64,000 nucleotides of DNA from Rhizobium sp. BT03 (GTDB lineage Bacteria; Pseudomonadota; Alphaproteobacteria; Rhizobiales; Rhizobiaceae). The DNA lies in NCBI RefSeq assembly GCF_030053155.1, contig NZ_CP125640.1, positions 4,314,001 through 4,378,000 on the forward strand. Reading direction: 5' to 3'. Below the pieces are notes generated by a model. That model ran no database searches. It was not told the DNA's origin and worked only from the letters and a program-made list of their open reading frames with translations. Shown piece after piece: positions 1-7,997 of the stretch; within the stretch, counting starts at the first letter, position 1; every line of letters begins with the position of its first letter. A program made the translations under genes and the position numbers.

Positions 1-2
1 TC

Positions 3-239
3 TTGCCGCTGCCGGTGCCCTGGCTGCTGGGGTCGCTATCTCTCGGGCTGAACTTGCTGCCGGCCGGAATTGATCTGGTCGGCATGCACAGCCGGTATTC
101 GAGTGTGCCGCGGACGGCGCTGTTGCAATTAACGACTGCCGGGGCTGCCGTTGCCAAGCTGCTGCTTGCCAGAAGGGAAGCAATGGCCAGGCCGAATTTC
201 GATGCTCTGCTGAACATTTCATGCGTCTCCCAAGGTTAA
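3..239 (+). CDS. possible 3' end of an unidentified protein
   Basis: An open frame enters from the left edge and stops at 237-239, giving about 78 residues. The visible part starts with a hydrophobic stretch (residues 1-25) that could be a membrane segment, followed by an Ala/Leu-rich helix and a short polar tail. I recognise no family. It could be the C-terminus of a small membrane protein or a chance open frame in GC-rich DNA. The DNA just after it (240-408) turns AT-rich and looks intergenic, which fits a real gene end here. Confidence 0.3.
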   Translation: MPLPVPWLLGSLSLGLNLLPAGIDLVGMHSRYSSVPRTALLQLTTAGAAVAKLLLARREAMARPNFDALLNISCVSQG

Positions 240-408
240 CCGAACGTTAATGGGGAGAGTTCTTATACTAACAATGAATTAACGTGAAGAATAAACAATG
301 GTTAATCTGTGCCGTCTATGCAATACGGTTAAATTCTCAAGTATAAAATTTTAATAAATTTTTATCCCGACTCTGTTATTGTCGCGGGACAAATAAGGGG
401 AATCGGCT
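240..408 (+). promoter_or_regulatory. AT-rich upstream region of the BTLCP peptidase gene
   Basis: About 170 bases are clearly more AT-rich than the surroundings, with TTAATAAATTTTTATC near 352-367, directly upstream of the peptidase start. It probably contains the promoter. I cannot assign a -35/-10 pair with confidence. Confidence 0.3.
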
Positions 409-981
409 ATGAAGCGTCTCTTTTCTCTTGCTGCTGTTTTAGCCATTCTTGTGCCTTTTCAAGCTGTTGCCGGGTCATCGCTGCCTGTGACAAGAAGCAT
501 CGGCGCGCCCGTGGGCTTCGGCGCAGCTTGCGCCAAGTACAAGTGGCTGTGCGGCAGGATGGCGGCGCAACAGCGCAACGACGCGGCAGGAATAGCGCTG
601 CTTCAAAAGATCAATCGGGCCGTAAATGGGCGCATTATTCCCGCAGAAGACCGTCCATCTTCCCATGGGGATGTTTGGTCACTGCCGGTTGCCGGCCGTG
701 GCGACTGTGAGGACTATGCCCTCCAGAAGATGAAGGACCTGATCGAGGCTGGTTTTCCATCCAACCGCCTGGCGCTTTCGGTGGTCATTGGACCGCATGA
801 TCAAAACCATGTCGTTCTCATTGCCCGGACCGACGGCGGCGATTTTGTGCTCGACAATCTGACCAGCGCCGTGAGGCCCTGGCGCATGACGGGCTATACG
901 TTTCTGGCCACTCAGGATTTCCAATCGCGCACGGGCTGGCGCGTGACGCTTGCCGGTCCCCGCGCTGGTGAGTTTTCCTGA
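409..981 (+). CDS. transglutaminase-like cysteine peptidase (BTLCP family)
   Basis: A 190-residue secreted protein. Residues 1-21 form a signal peptide ending VAG. The core carries the bacterial transglutaminase-like cysteine proteinase pattern: Cys100 in GDCEDYA, His134 in NHVVL and Asp149 in VLDN, the expected Cys-His-Asp triad. In this family the proteins are periplasmic peptidases, often encoded near type I secretion or c-di-GMP-controlled adhesin systems; none is adjacent here. The ATG is preceded by AAGGGG with suitable spacing. The gene stands alone, behind an AT-rich 5' region (240-408) that probably contains the promoter. Family assignment is firm; the substrate is unknown. Confidence 0.85.
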   Translation: MKRLFSLAAVLAILVPFQAVAGSSLPVTRSIGAPVGFGAACAKYKWLCGRMAAQQRNDAAGIALLQKINRAVNGRIIPAEDRPSSHGDVWSLPVAGRGDCEDYALQKMKDLIEAGFPSNRLALSVVIGPHDQNHVVLIARTDGGDFVLDNLTSAVRPWRMTGYTFLATQDFQSRTGWRVTLAGPRAGEFS

Positions 982-1214
982 GGCGCGTCGCCGTTTAGGC
1001 GCCAAGGTGCCCGGCGCCACCGCGAACAACGCCCAAATCGGGTGCAGATTGCGGTAAATTCGACGAAGAATTGTGTGCCCCACGCGGTGCCTGGCACCTG
1101 CCTGGTGTAAGAATCGGAAACACTTTGTGACTAAGTGCCTCCAAAATCAGCGTTTTTCGACTTGCCGCGTAAGCAGAGATGAAGGATATTCTGCAAACGT
1201 TGAGGGAAGCCTTC

Positions 1215-1616
1215 ATGATCAGAATGATTGAAAACCCTGCCGAACTGGCTGGCGAAGATATCACCGGCAAATATATTCTCCGGAGGCTGAACTATCATTG
1301 GTTCGCCTATGGCAAGGCGGCCATTGTGACTGCCTGCAAGGGAACGATCCTGCATCTCGAGCGGGAAGAAACGGTCTATTCCGAGCGTTGGGGCCGTCGC
1401 GCCTATACCGGAACCGGCAAGCGTTACCCTGGCGGCATCTGTCCCATTTCGGCAGTCGCCTGCGTTTGCGATACGCCCGATGACGTCAATGCCGTCATTC
1501 AACTGGATGTCGAAGCGCAGGACGAATTCTATCAGCTGATCGCCAAGGCCGAAGCCAGGGTTCAGGCGCTTGCCTCTTCCTCGCGAAACAGCCAGTTCCT
1601 CGAAGCTGCCGAGTAA
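1215..1616 (+). CDS. conserved hypothetical protein
   Basis: A soluble protein of 133 residues from the ATG at 1215, which has GAGGGAAG five to six bases upstream. An in-frame ATG at 1179 would add 12 residues but has a weaker ribosome site. Visible features are an N-terminal acidic segment, a GKYILRRLNYHWFAYG motif, two Cys residues close together (AVACVCDTPDDV) and a helical Ala/Glu-rich C-terminus. I do not recognise the family. Codon use matches its neighbours. It lies alone between the peptidase and a palindromic repeat. Confidence 0.6.
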   Translation: MIRMIENPAELAGEDITGKYILRRLNYHWFAYGKAAIVTACKGTILHLEREETVYSERWGRRAYTGTGKRYPGGICPISAVACVCDTPDDVNAVIQLDVEAQDEFYQLIAKAEARVQALASSSRNSQFLEAAE

Positions 1617-1704
1617 CGCGGTTTTTCAACGAAAATCAGCGTGGAGCCGTCAGCCGACGCTCGTCGACGAAGCCGAGCCATGCAAGGCTCAACGGCCATC
1701 AGAT

Positions 1705-1770
1705 TGCCACCCCTCTCCAGCCTCATCCTGAGGCGCCCCGTAGGGGCCTCGAAGGACGGGGCTGGCCACC
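1705..1770. repeat. intergenic palindromic repeat, family A
   Basis: Contains the core CCTCATCCTGAGG followed by a GCCCCGTAGGGGC palindrome and TCGAAGGACG. The same core recurs at about 4087-4222, 35460-35600, 37140-37690 and 52445-52800, always between genes. When transcribed the halves would form hairpins. It sits between two convergent genes (ends at 1616 and 1791). Confidence 0.75.
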
Positions 1771-1790
1771 ACTTCTTCTCAATTGCCCGA

Positions 1791-2321
1791 TCAACCGATC
1801 TGCTTGAGATCGCGGGCGAAGCGTTGCCAGTTGGCAATGTAGTTTTCGGCGGAGCGGCGGATGGCTTCGATCGCGGCGTCGTCGAGCAGACGCACGGCGC
1901 GGGCAGGCGCCCCGACGATCAGGGAATTGTCGGGGAATTCCTTGCCTTCCGTCACCAGCGCATTGGCGCCGACGAGGCAATTGTTGCCGATCTTCGCGCC
2001 GTTCAGGATCGTGGCGCCCATGCCGATCAGCACGTTGTCTCCCAGCGTGCAGCCGTGGAGGATGGCGTGGTGGCCGATGGTGCAGCCTTTGCCCGTGATC
2101 AGCGGGAAGCCCATATCGGTATGGGCCATCACGCCTTCCTGGATATTGGTCCCTTCGCCGACGGTGATCTTCTCATTGTCGCCGCGCAGCACGGCGCCGA
2201 ACCAGACGCCGACATTCTCGCCGAGCTCGATCTGGCCGATGATATTGGCGTCCGGTGCGATCCAATAGAGGCCGGCGGCGGGCAATTTCGGCGTCGATCC
2301 GCCGAGCGCATAGAAGGGCAT
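1791..2321 (-). CDS. gamma carbonic anhydrase family protein (left-handed beta-helix)
   Basis: A 176-residue hexapeptide-repeat protein. Repeating motifs such as GENVGVWFGAVLRGD, TIGHHAILHGCTLGDNVLIGMGATILNGAKIGNNCLVGA form the left-handed beta-helix. The His residues of the gamma-CA zinc site are visible in the MAHTD and IGHHAILHG motifs. The RGDNE segment is typical of the YrdA/PaaY/CaiE group. Such proteins bind zinc, and some hydrate CO2 or hydrolyse thioesters. The start at 2321 (MPFYALGG) follows GAGGAGAGA; the frame stays open 28 codons further upstream into the preceding gene, but without family similarity. It is the second gene of an operon with the FAA hydrolase, separated by about 10 bases. 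Confidence 0.88.
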   Translation of the reverse strand: MPFYALGGSTPKLPAAGLYWIAPDANIIGQIELGENVGVWFGAVLRGDNEKITVGEGTNIQEGVMAHTDMGFPLITGKGCTIGHHAILHGCTLGDNVLIGMGATILNGAKIGNNCLVGANALVTEGKEFPDNSLIVGAPARAVRLLDDAAIEAIRRSAENYIANWQRFARDLKQIG

Positions 2322-2331
2322 TGCTCTCTCC

Positions 2332-3027
2332 TCAGGCGACCTCGACCGATAGGGTGGCAACGCCGTCGATGCCGCAACTGATGCGGTCGCCCCTGGTAAC
2401 CGCACCGACGCCGGCGGGCGTGCCGGTCATGATGATATCGCCCGGCGCCAAGGTGAAGAGCTTCGACAGCTCGGCGATGATCTCCGGCACCTTCCAGATC
2501 ATCTGGTTGAGATTGCCGTCCTGGACGCGCTTGCCGTTCTGCTCCAGCCAGATCCGGCCTTTGCCGGGGTGGCCGAGGCGGCTCGCAGGCACGATGGCCG
2601 AGACGGGGGCCGAATGTTCGAAGGCTTTGGCGACTTCCCAGGGGCGGCCGAGCTTCTTGGCCTCGCCCTGCAGATCGCGGCGGGTGAAATCGATGCCGAC
2701 GGCATAGCCGTAGATGCAGTCGAGCGCTTGCGCGGCCTGGATATTCGCGCCGCCGGATTTCAGCGCCAGCACGCATTCGACCTCGTAATGCACGTCCTTC
2801 GAGAGGGGCGGATAGGGAAAAGCGCTGCCTGCCGGCAGCAGGTTCTCGGCATTCTTCTGGAAGAAGAAGGGGGGCTCGCGGGTGGGATCATGGCCCATCT
2901 CGATCGCATGGTCGGCATAATTGCGCCCGACGCAATAGACGCGGCGCACCGGAAAGCGCTCATCGCTGCCTTCGACCGGCAGCAGAACCGGTTTGGGAAG
3001 CGGGATGACAGTGGCTGGATCGGACAT
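2332..3027 (-). CDS. fumarylacetoacetate hydrolase family protein
   Basis: A 231-residue single-domain FAH protein. Metal-binding acidic residues appear in HYEVECVLAL and GIDFTRRDLQ, and the family motifs GRNYADHA, FFFQKNAENLL, DIIMTGTPAGVG are present. Family members hydrolyse C-C bonds of acylpyruvates, decarboxylate oxaloacetate or isomerise hydroxymuconate derivatives, using Mg2+ or Mn2+; the exact substrate here is unclear. The start at 3027 follows GGAGGAGCC. An in-frame extension to 3228 lacks family similarity and is rejected. It is the first gene of a two-gene operon with the gamma-CA-like protein. Confidence 0.88.
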   Translation of the reverse strand: MSDPATVIPLPKPVLLPVEGSDERFPVRRVYCVGRNYADHAIEMGHDPTREPPFFFQKNAENLLPAGSAFPYPPLSKDVHYEVECVLALKSGGANIQAAQALDCIYGYAVGIDFTRRDLQGEAKKLGRPWEVAKAFEHSAPVSAIVPASRLGHPGKGRIWLEQNGKRVQDGNLNQMIWKVPEIIAELSKLFTLAPGDIIMTGTPAGVGAVTRGDRISCGIDGVATLSVEVA

Positions 3028-3242
3028 GGGCGGGCTCCTCCTGGTTGACGAGTCTTGGCGCCATCTTAGACGGAAAACAACGCGGCGGGGAAGCATTCTC
3101 GGCGCATTGACGCTGCCGCCGCCGGGCGATATCCTCGCCGCTATGAACGGGATTTTTGCAGTGTCGACGATGTCTACGACCACCGCCAGGGCGGTGGGTG
3201 GCAGACGCGTGAACTGAATTCCGTTCATTGCTGTTGAGACCC

Positions 3243-3269
3243 AACCCGCCGGAAACGAGCGGGTTTTTT
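3243..3269 (+). terminator. rho-independent terminator without an obvious upstream gene
   Basis: Stem AACCCGC (3243-3249) pairs with GCGGGTT (3259-3265), followed by a run of T. On the plus strand no protein gene ends just before it: the next gene upstream reads on the other strand. It may end a small RNA starting around 3100-3200, or be a leader attenuator of the nucleotidyltransferase gene that begins at 3307. Confidence 0.6.
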
Positions 3270-3306
3270 CATATCCGCTCGTCTGCCGCTATTCGAGGAC
3301 GAGATC

Positions 3307-4058
3307 GTGGACGACATCCAGAAACATATTCTTGCGGAGCGAGCGCTCGCCGTCGCCCGCCGCTGCGTCGCCAACCGCTATGCGGGGGCCGCCTTCGCCT
3401 ATGTCTCCGGTTCGCTCATCCGCGGCGAGGGCACCGCCTTTTCGGATATCGACCTGGTCGTGGTGTTTCCGTCGCTGGAAAGAGCCTGGCGGGAATCCTT
3501 CACGGAAGAGGATTTTCCTGTCGAAGCCTTCGTCCATGATCCGCAGACACTGGCGCATTATCTCCACCAGGACGCGGAGAGCGGCTGTCCGGTCATGGTC
3601 AATATGGTTGCGACCGGCAGCTTCTTCGGGCCGGATGCCGAGCATGCGCGTCTGATCCAGACAAAGGCGGCGGAAGTGTTGGCCGCAGGGCCGAAGCCGC
3701 TTGCCGGCGTGGGTTATGACATGCTGCGCTATCAGGTCTCCGACTCGCCGATGACCTGCGCGGCGACCGCCCGCAGGAAGAAATCGCCGCCATCGCCGCG
3801 CTGCTCTACCAGAAGCTTGCCGACCTGATCCTGCTCGGGCGCGGCACATGGACCGGACGAGGAAAATGGGCACCTCGCCTCATGCGCAAGCTCGATGTGC
3901 AACTCGCGGCCGAGTTCGATGCTGCGTTCCGGTTGGCGGCGCAGGGCAATGGCGGCCGGCTCCTCGCATTGGCCGACAGCGAGCTCGCTTTGCACGGCGG
4001 CCGCTGTTTCGACGGCTTCAGGCAAGAGGCTCCTCTGGAGGCACGGCGGCTGGAGTAG
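3307..4058 (+). pseudogene. nucleotidyltransferase-domain protein with a frameshift
   Basis: The GTG start at 3307 begins a Pol-beta superfamily nucleotidyltransferase: GSLIRGEGTAFSDIDLVVVF matches the GS-x(n)-D-x-D pattern of the NTP_transf_2 domain. The frame runs well to GAC at 3742-3744 and then becomes Arg/Pro/Ser-rich nonsense, stopping at 3828. Stepping back one base, reading CTC at 3744, restores a sensible helical C-terminus (LADDLRGDRPQEEIAAIAAL ... ARRLE) ending at the TAG at 4056-4058. One missing C in GACCTCGCC explains the break, giving a product of about 250 residues if repaired. It could be a true recent mutation or a sequencing error. Confidence 0.75.
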
Positions 4059-4086
4059 TCAGGCCGCCAAGGCGCCGGCGCCCAAG

Positions 4087-4222
4087 AGAGCCTCATCCTG
4101 AGGTGCCCCATAGGGGCCTCGAAGGACGAGGCGGGTGCACCGGCAGCGATGGATGCAAGGAGCAGCGTCGGAGCGTGTCCTTCGAGGCTCCGGCCTTCGG
4201 CCTGCGCGCCTCAGGATGAGGA
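4087..4222. repeat. intergenic palindromic repeat, family A (two inverted halves)
   Basis: A left arm GAGCCTCATCCTGAGG...CCTCGAAGGACGAGG and a right arm TGTCCTTCGAGGCTCC...GCCTCAGGATGAGG face each other around a central GGATGCAAGGAGCAGCG. Together they form a composite of about 135 bases with strong folding potential. It fills the gap between the broken nucleotidyltransferase and the SDR gene. Confidence 0.75.
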
Positions 4223-4258
4223 GCGTTGGAGGGTGTCGCGCTAAAAGATCGCATTATC

Positions 4259-5239
4259 CTAGCCGAGAGCGCCTTGCTCGGCGCAAATCCTGTCGATTAA
4301 AGCATCCAGCTCACCCTTCGACGGACGGATTTTGGTGAGGCGCTGCTTGAGATGGATGATCGGCTCGGCCAGGATTTCATCCAGGCTCTCGGCGCAGGTG
4401 AAGTCGCCCGCGACGCGCTTGACCTTCGAATTGTCGAAGATCGCCGTCCAGGCCTTGTCGCCGAGAAGCGGGCCTGCCCAATCCGAATTGTACCGGATCA
4501 GCGTGTCCGTCGGCACGTGGACGATCTTTGCCTCGACGCCCAGCAATCTTGCGATCGTCTTTTGAATATCGTCCCAGATATGCGCGCGATCGGAGGTGAT
4601 GTGGAAAATCTCGTTGAGCGCTGCCTGATTGCCGAAAAGCCTGACGAAAGGCACGGCGAAATCGATTGAGCGGGTCAGCGTCCAGGGCGTGTGGCCGTCG
4701 CCCGCCACGATGATGGGGTCTCCATCCAGCATGCGTCTTGCCATGACATCGCTATCGCCCATCATGATCGGCAGGCCGGTGCGAACGGTGTGGCTGGGGC
4801 GGATGATCGTCCAGGCGAGCTTGCCGGCGTTTTTGAGCTGTTCCTCGCAGGCGATCTTGGCCTGGCTGTAAGGCCAGTAGGGATTGATCGCCGGCGTCTC
4901 CTCGGTGATCACGTAGTGACGCGGCGGCTTTTCATAGACCGAGGCCGAAGAGATGAAAATATACTGGCCGCAATTGCCCGAAAACAGCGCGATGTCGCGC
5001 TCCACTTGATCCGGGGTGAAGGCGATGAACTGGCAGACGACGTCATAATTGGCCTTGGCGAGATCCGCATAGCTGCCCGATCCAAGTTCGCCGACGATCG
5101 AGGTCACCCCTGCGGGCAAGGCAGTGTTTCTCAAGCCGCGATTGTAGAGGCTGACATGATGACCCTCGGCAACGGCACGCTCGACGCATGGATAGGAGAT
5201 CTGGCCGGTGCCGCCAATGAAGAGAACTTTCAAAGTCAT
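4259..5239 (-). CDS. extended short-chain dehydrogenase / NAD-dependent epimerase family protein
   Basis: A 326-residue Rossmann-fold protein. Residues 5-14 hold the dinucleotide motif LFIGGTGQIS, and the catalytic pattern YSQAK follows a Ser-rich strand (FISSASVYEKPP). The rest resembles atypical extended SDRs acting on nucleotide sugars, or their isoflavone-reductase-like relatives. Substrate unknown. The start at 5239 is preceded by GAGGTCACTTCC; an upstream ATG at 5278 would add 13 residues without family support. It is monocistronic and divergent from the GNAT gene. Confidence 0.82.
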   Translation of the reverse strand: MTLKVLFIGGTGQISYPCVERAVAEGHHVSLYNRGLRNTALPAGVTSIVGELGSGSYADLAKANYDVVCQFIAFTPDQVERDIALFSGNCGQYIFISSASVYEKPPRHYVITEETPAINPYWPYSQAKIACEEQLKNAGKLAWTIIRPSHTVRTGLPIMMGDSDVMARRMLDGDPIIVAGDGHTPWTLTRSIDFAVPFVRLFGNQAALNEIFHITSDRAHIWDDIQKTIARLLGVEAKIVHVPTDTLIRYNSDWAGPLLGDKAWTAIFDNSKVKRVAGDFTCAESLDEILAEPIIHLKQRLTKIRPSKGELDALIDRICAEQGALG

Positions 5240-5428
5240 GGAAGTGACCTCGGGTCTATGGGCGGGAATTATGATCACCCTTCATAGCGCGAAAGAATGT
5301 TATCGTCTCCTGCAAATCTCCTCGCCCGGTGGTGGAAGGCGAGCGTAGAGGCGCCGACACCCAAGAGACGATGCCGCGCCTGGATAAGAGCTGCCGAGGA
5401 TATCGCGTCCTCGATGAAGAGGTAGACG

Positions 5429-5971
5429 ATGTTCGATAAGGAATTCGATGGCGCTGCGCCGCCGGCAATTCGGCATACCGCGAGATTGCAACTGAGGATT
5501 CCTGCAGTTGGAGATATCCATTTCCTCACCGGGCTTTTTTCCCGGCCGGAGCTGGTTGCGCATCGGCCCGTGCCCCGGCCGGACTCGCCGGAAGAAAGTG
5601 CCGCACGGCTTGCGCGCGACATCGAACACTGGAGAGACCACGGCTTTGGACGCTGGGCGGTCGAGACGAAAGGTGGGCTGATCGGTTTTGGCGGCGTGAC
5701 CGTTTCCAAGGAATTCGGCAGCCTCAATATTTCATACCATCTGCAGCCGGAAAGCTGGGGGCATGGCTATGCCACGGAGCTGTTGCGGGAAACGCTGACC
5801 TTTGCCTTCGACGACCTGCATGCGGACCGCGTGATCGGATTGGTTCGTCCCGTCAATGCCGCGTCCAGGCGCATCCTCGAGAAAAGTGGCTTCAACTTCG
5901 AACGCGAGGTGATGCTGCACGGCGCACCCACCAATATGTACGGTTTGGCAAAACGAGCGGTTCGTAGCTGA
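5429..5971 (+). CDS. GNAT family N-acetyltransferase (RimJ/RimL type)
   Basis: A 180-residue protein of the Acetyltransf_3 group: RLQLRIP near residue 20, the acetyl-CoA pyrophosphate loop in PESWGHGYATELL (residues 107-119) and VNAASRRILEKSGF at the C-terminal end. Such enzymes acetylate N-terminal amines of proteins or small amines. GAAGAGGTAG precedes the ATG. It is divergent from the SDR gene with about 190 bases between them. Confidence 0.85.
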   Translation: MFDKEFDGAAPPAIRHTARLQLRIPAVGDIHFLTGLFSRPELVAHRPVPRPDSPEESAARLARDIEHWRDHGFGRWAVETKGGLIGFGGVTVSKEFGSLNISYHLQPESWGHGYATELLRETLTFAFDDLHADRVIGLVRPVNAASRRILEKSGFNFEREVMLHGAPTNMYGLAKRAVRS

Positions 5972-6014
5972 GCATCCGGGTCACAAATCTCATGTGTGGA
6001 GGAATGCAGCCCGA

Positions 6015-7997
6015 TCATTCCCCGCCATCACCAAGCAGTGCATCCCGCACGATCGCATAATAGCCGGCAAGCTCGGGGATAGCAGCGGTCAGTTTGTCGA
6101 AGGCCGGATCGGATGGTGCGAGCGTGCCGGCATATTTGGCTTCGATGAAAGCCTGGTGGCTGGCCAGCGCTTTCGCATCGGCCTTGTGTACGACGGTGAA
6201 GACGGGCGAGGGCAGAGTGCGGCCCTTGACGATGATGCGGTCGAGTTCGATTACGGTGTAGTTGGCGGCGACCAGTCTTGCGGTTTCCTCGCCGAGCAGC
6301 AGCGCCACGCCGTAATTCTTCGAGGCGCCTTCGAGGCGGGAGGCGAGGTTGACGCTGTCGCCGAGGCAGGAATAGTCGAAGCGGCGGGTCGAGCCCATAT
6401 TGCCGACGATGCATTCTCCGGTGTTGATGCCGACGCCCATCTTCAGCACGTGCGGTTTGCCGCCGCGTGCCGCCGCCTCCCGCTCCAGCTGATTGTTCAG
6501 CCTCGAAATCGCCGCCTGCATGGCGAGCGAGGCGCGCACGGCGTGGAGGGCGTGGTCGGGATCGTCGAGCGGCGCATTCCAGAAGGCCATGATGCAGTCG
6601 CCCATATATTTGTCGATCGTGCCGCCGTGATCCATCACCACGTCGGAGAGCGGCGTCAGCAGCCGGTTGATCAGGCCGGTCAGCTGCTCCGGATCGTCCT
6701 TCAGCGTTTCGGCGATGGTGGTGAAGCCCCGCACATCGGAAAACAGCACGGAGAGCGTGCGCCGCTCGCCGCCGAGCTTCAGCTGCGAGGGGTCGTTGGA
6801 CAGGCGCCGGACGAGATCGGGCGAGATATATTGGGCGAAGGCGCGGATGATCTGGCGCTTGTTGCGGCGCTCCTCGGCATAATCGAAGGCGGCCTGGCCG
6901 AAGACGACCGACATATAGGCGACGGTCGGGCCGAGCGGCGAGACGAAGACATGGGCAAGCCGGATGCCGGCAAAGCTGACGGCCGCGAAGGCAAGGAGGG
7001 CTGCCGCACTGGTCACGATCGTCAGCCATCCCGTCGAGCGCCAGACGGTCGCAGCCGCCAGCAGCACCGAGATCAGGATGCACGCGGCAACCATCGGCAG
7101 GCGCGCTTCGCGGATCGACAGGCCGTAGCGGATATTGTCGTAAATCGTCGCCTGGATTTCGACGCCGGGGACGAGCTTGCCGGTGTGAACCGTATAGGGT
7201 GTCGCGAAGGCGTCGACGCCACCTTTGTCGATGGCGGGCGCATTTTGCAGGCTGAGCCCGACGAGGACGACGCGGTCCTTGAAATAACCCGGCGGCAACA
7301 GATTCTCAGGGTCGAGCGCCTGGTAGTAGGAGACTGTGGGGTAGCTGCGGGCCGGGCCGAAGGACTGGATCAGCCGGCCGGCCGGCAGGATCTGCGCCTC
7401 CGCGCCGGAGGCCATGGCCAGCATGGCGGCAAAGCCGTCCTCATAGCCCGGAATGCGGCGGAAGATGCCGTCGCCGCTGAGATCGATCGAGGCGATGCCG
7501 GTCACGGCACCCGCTTGCGTCAGCGCCGGCAGCGGCGTGGCGCGGATCAGCTGCGAGGCCTGCGGCGTTTCGATCAGCGTTTCGTCGCCGGCAAGCACGG
7601 TGTCGGGACCGACGGCCTTGGCGATCGCCGTGTCATTGCCGGGGTTGGAGGGTTCGGCCATGATGATGTCGAGGCCGATGACGCGGGCGCCGGCGGCACG
7701 CAGCTGGCTGATGAGCTCGGCATGCAGGCTGCGCGGCCAGGGCCATTGCGCGTTGATATCGGCAAGCGAGGGTTCGTCGATCGCGACGATGACCGGTCCG
7801 CCGGGTGGCGGCCGGGGATCGTCGATGGTCGACAGATAGTCGAAGCTTCTGAGTTCCAGCAGCGACCAGGCGGGCAGGCGTGACAGCAGCGAAATGGCGA
7901 TCAGCACGGCGAGCGACAGCACCAGCAGTCTCAGGCGGCGGTTTACGGCCTGGCCGCCATCCAGCCCGGCCTGCTGGCGCTTGTCCTGCGTGCGCAT
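6015..7997 (-). CDS. CHASE2-domain class III adenylate cyclase
   Basis: A 660-residue membrane protein: one N-terminal TM helix (about 22-45), a periplasmic CHASE2 sensor (about 50-295, with DEPSLADINAQWPWPR), three TM helices (about 303-370), then a class III cyclase domain (about 412-600). Metal-binding Asp421 (FSDVRGFT) and Asp467 (KYMGD), purine-specifying Lys463 and Asp541 (FDYSCLGD), and transition-state Asn550 and Arg554 (VNLASR) are all present. The expected product is therefore cAMP. Its ATG overlaps the stop of the upstream FecR-barrel gene by one base (TGATG), so translation is probably coupled. The short C-terminal extension (about 600-660) is of unknown role. Confidence 0.92.
   Translation of the reverse strand: MRTQDKRQQAGLDGGQAVNRRLRLLVLSLAVLIAISLLSRLPAWSLLELRSFDYLSTIDDPRPPPGGPVIVAIDEPSLADINAQWPWPRSLHAELISQLRAAGARVIGLDIIMAEPSNPGNDTAIAKAVGPDTVLAGDETLIETPQASQLIRATPLPALTQAGAVTGIASIDLSGDGIFRRIPGYEDGFAAMLAMASGAEAQILPAGRLIQSFGPARSYPTVSYYQALDPENLLPPGYFKDRVVLVGLSLQNAPAIDKGGVDAFATPYTVHTGKLVPGVEIQATIYDNIRYGLSIREARLPMVAACILISVLLAAATVWRSTGWLTIVTSAAALLAFAAVSFAGIRLAHVFVSPLGPTVAYMSVVFGQAAFDYAEERRNKRQIIRAFAQYISPDLVRRLSNDPSQLKLGGERRTLSVLFSDVRGFTTIAETLKDDPEQLTGLINRLLTPLSDVVMDHGGTIDKYMGDCIMAFWNAPLDDPDHALHAVRASLAMQAAISRLNNQLEREAAARGGKPHVLKMGVGINTGECIVGNMGSTRRFDYSCLGDSVNLASRLEGASKNYGVALLLGEETARLVAANYTVIELDRIIVKGRTLPSPVFTVVHKADAKALASHQAFIEAKYAGTLAPSDPAFDKLTAAIPELAGYYAIVRDALLGDGGE

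Noticed and set aside
5994..7883. A 629-codon open frame on the plus strand
   Set aside because: It is antisense to the well-supported CHASE2 cyclase; its protein is rich in Arg/Gly/Asp with no family motif, as expected from GC-rich third-position shadowing.
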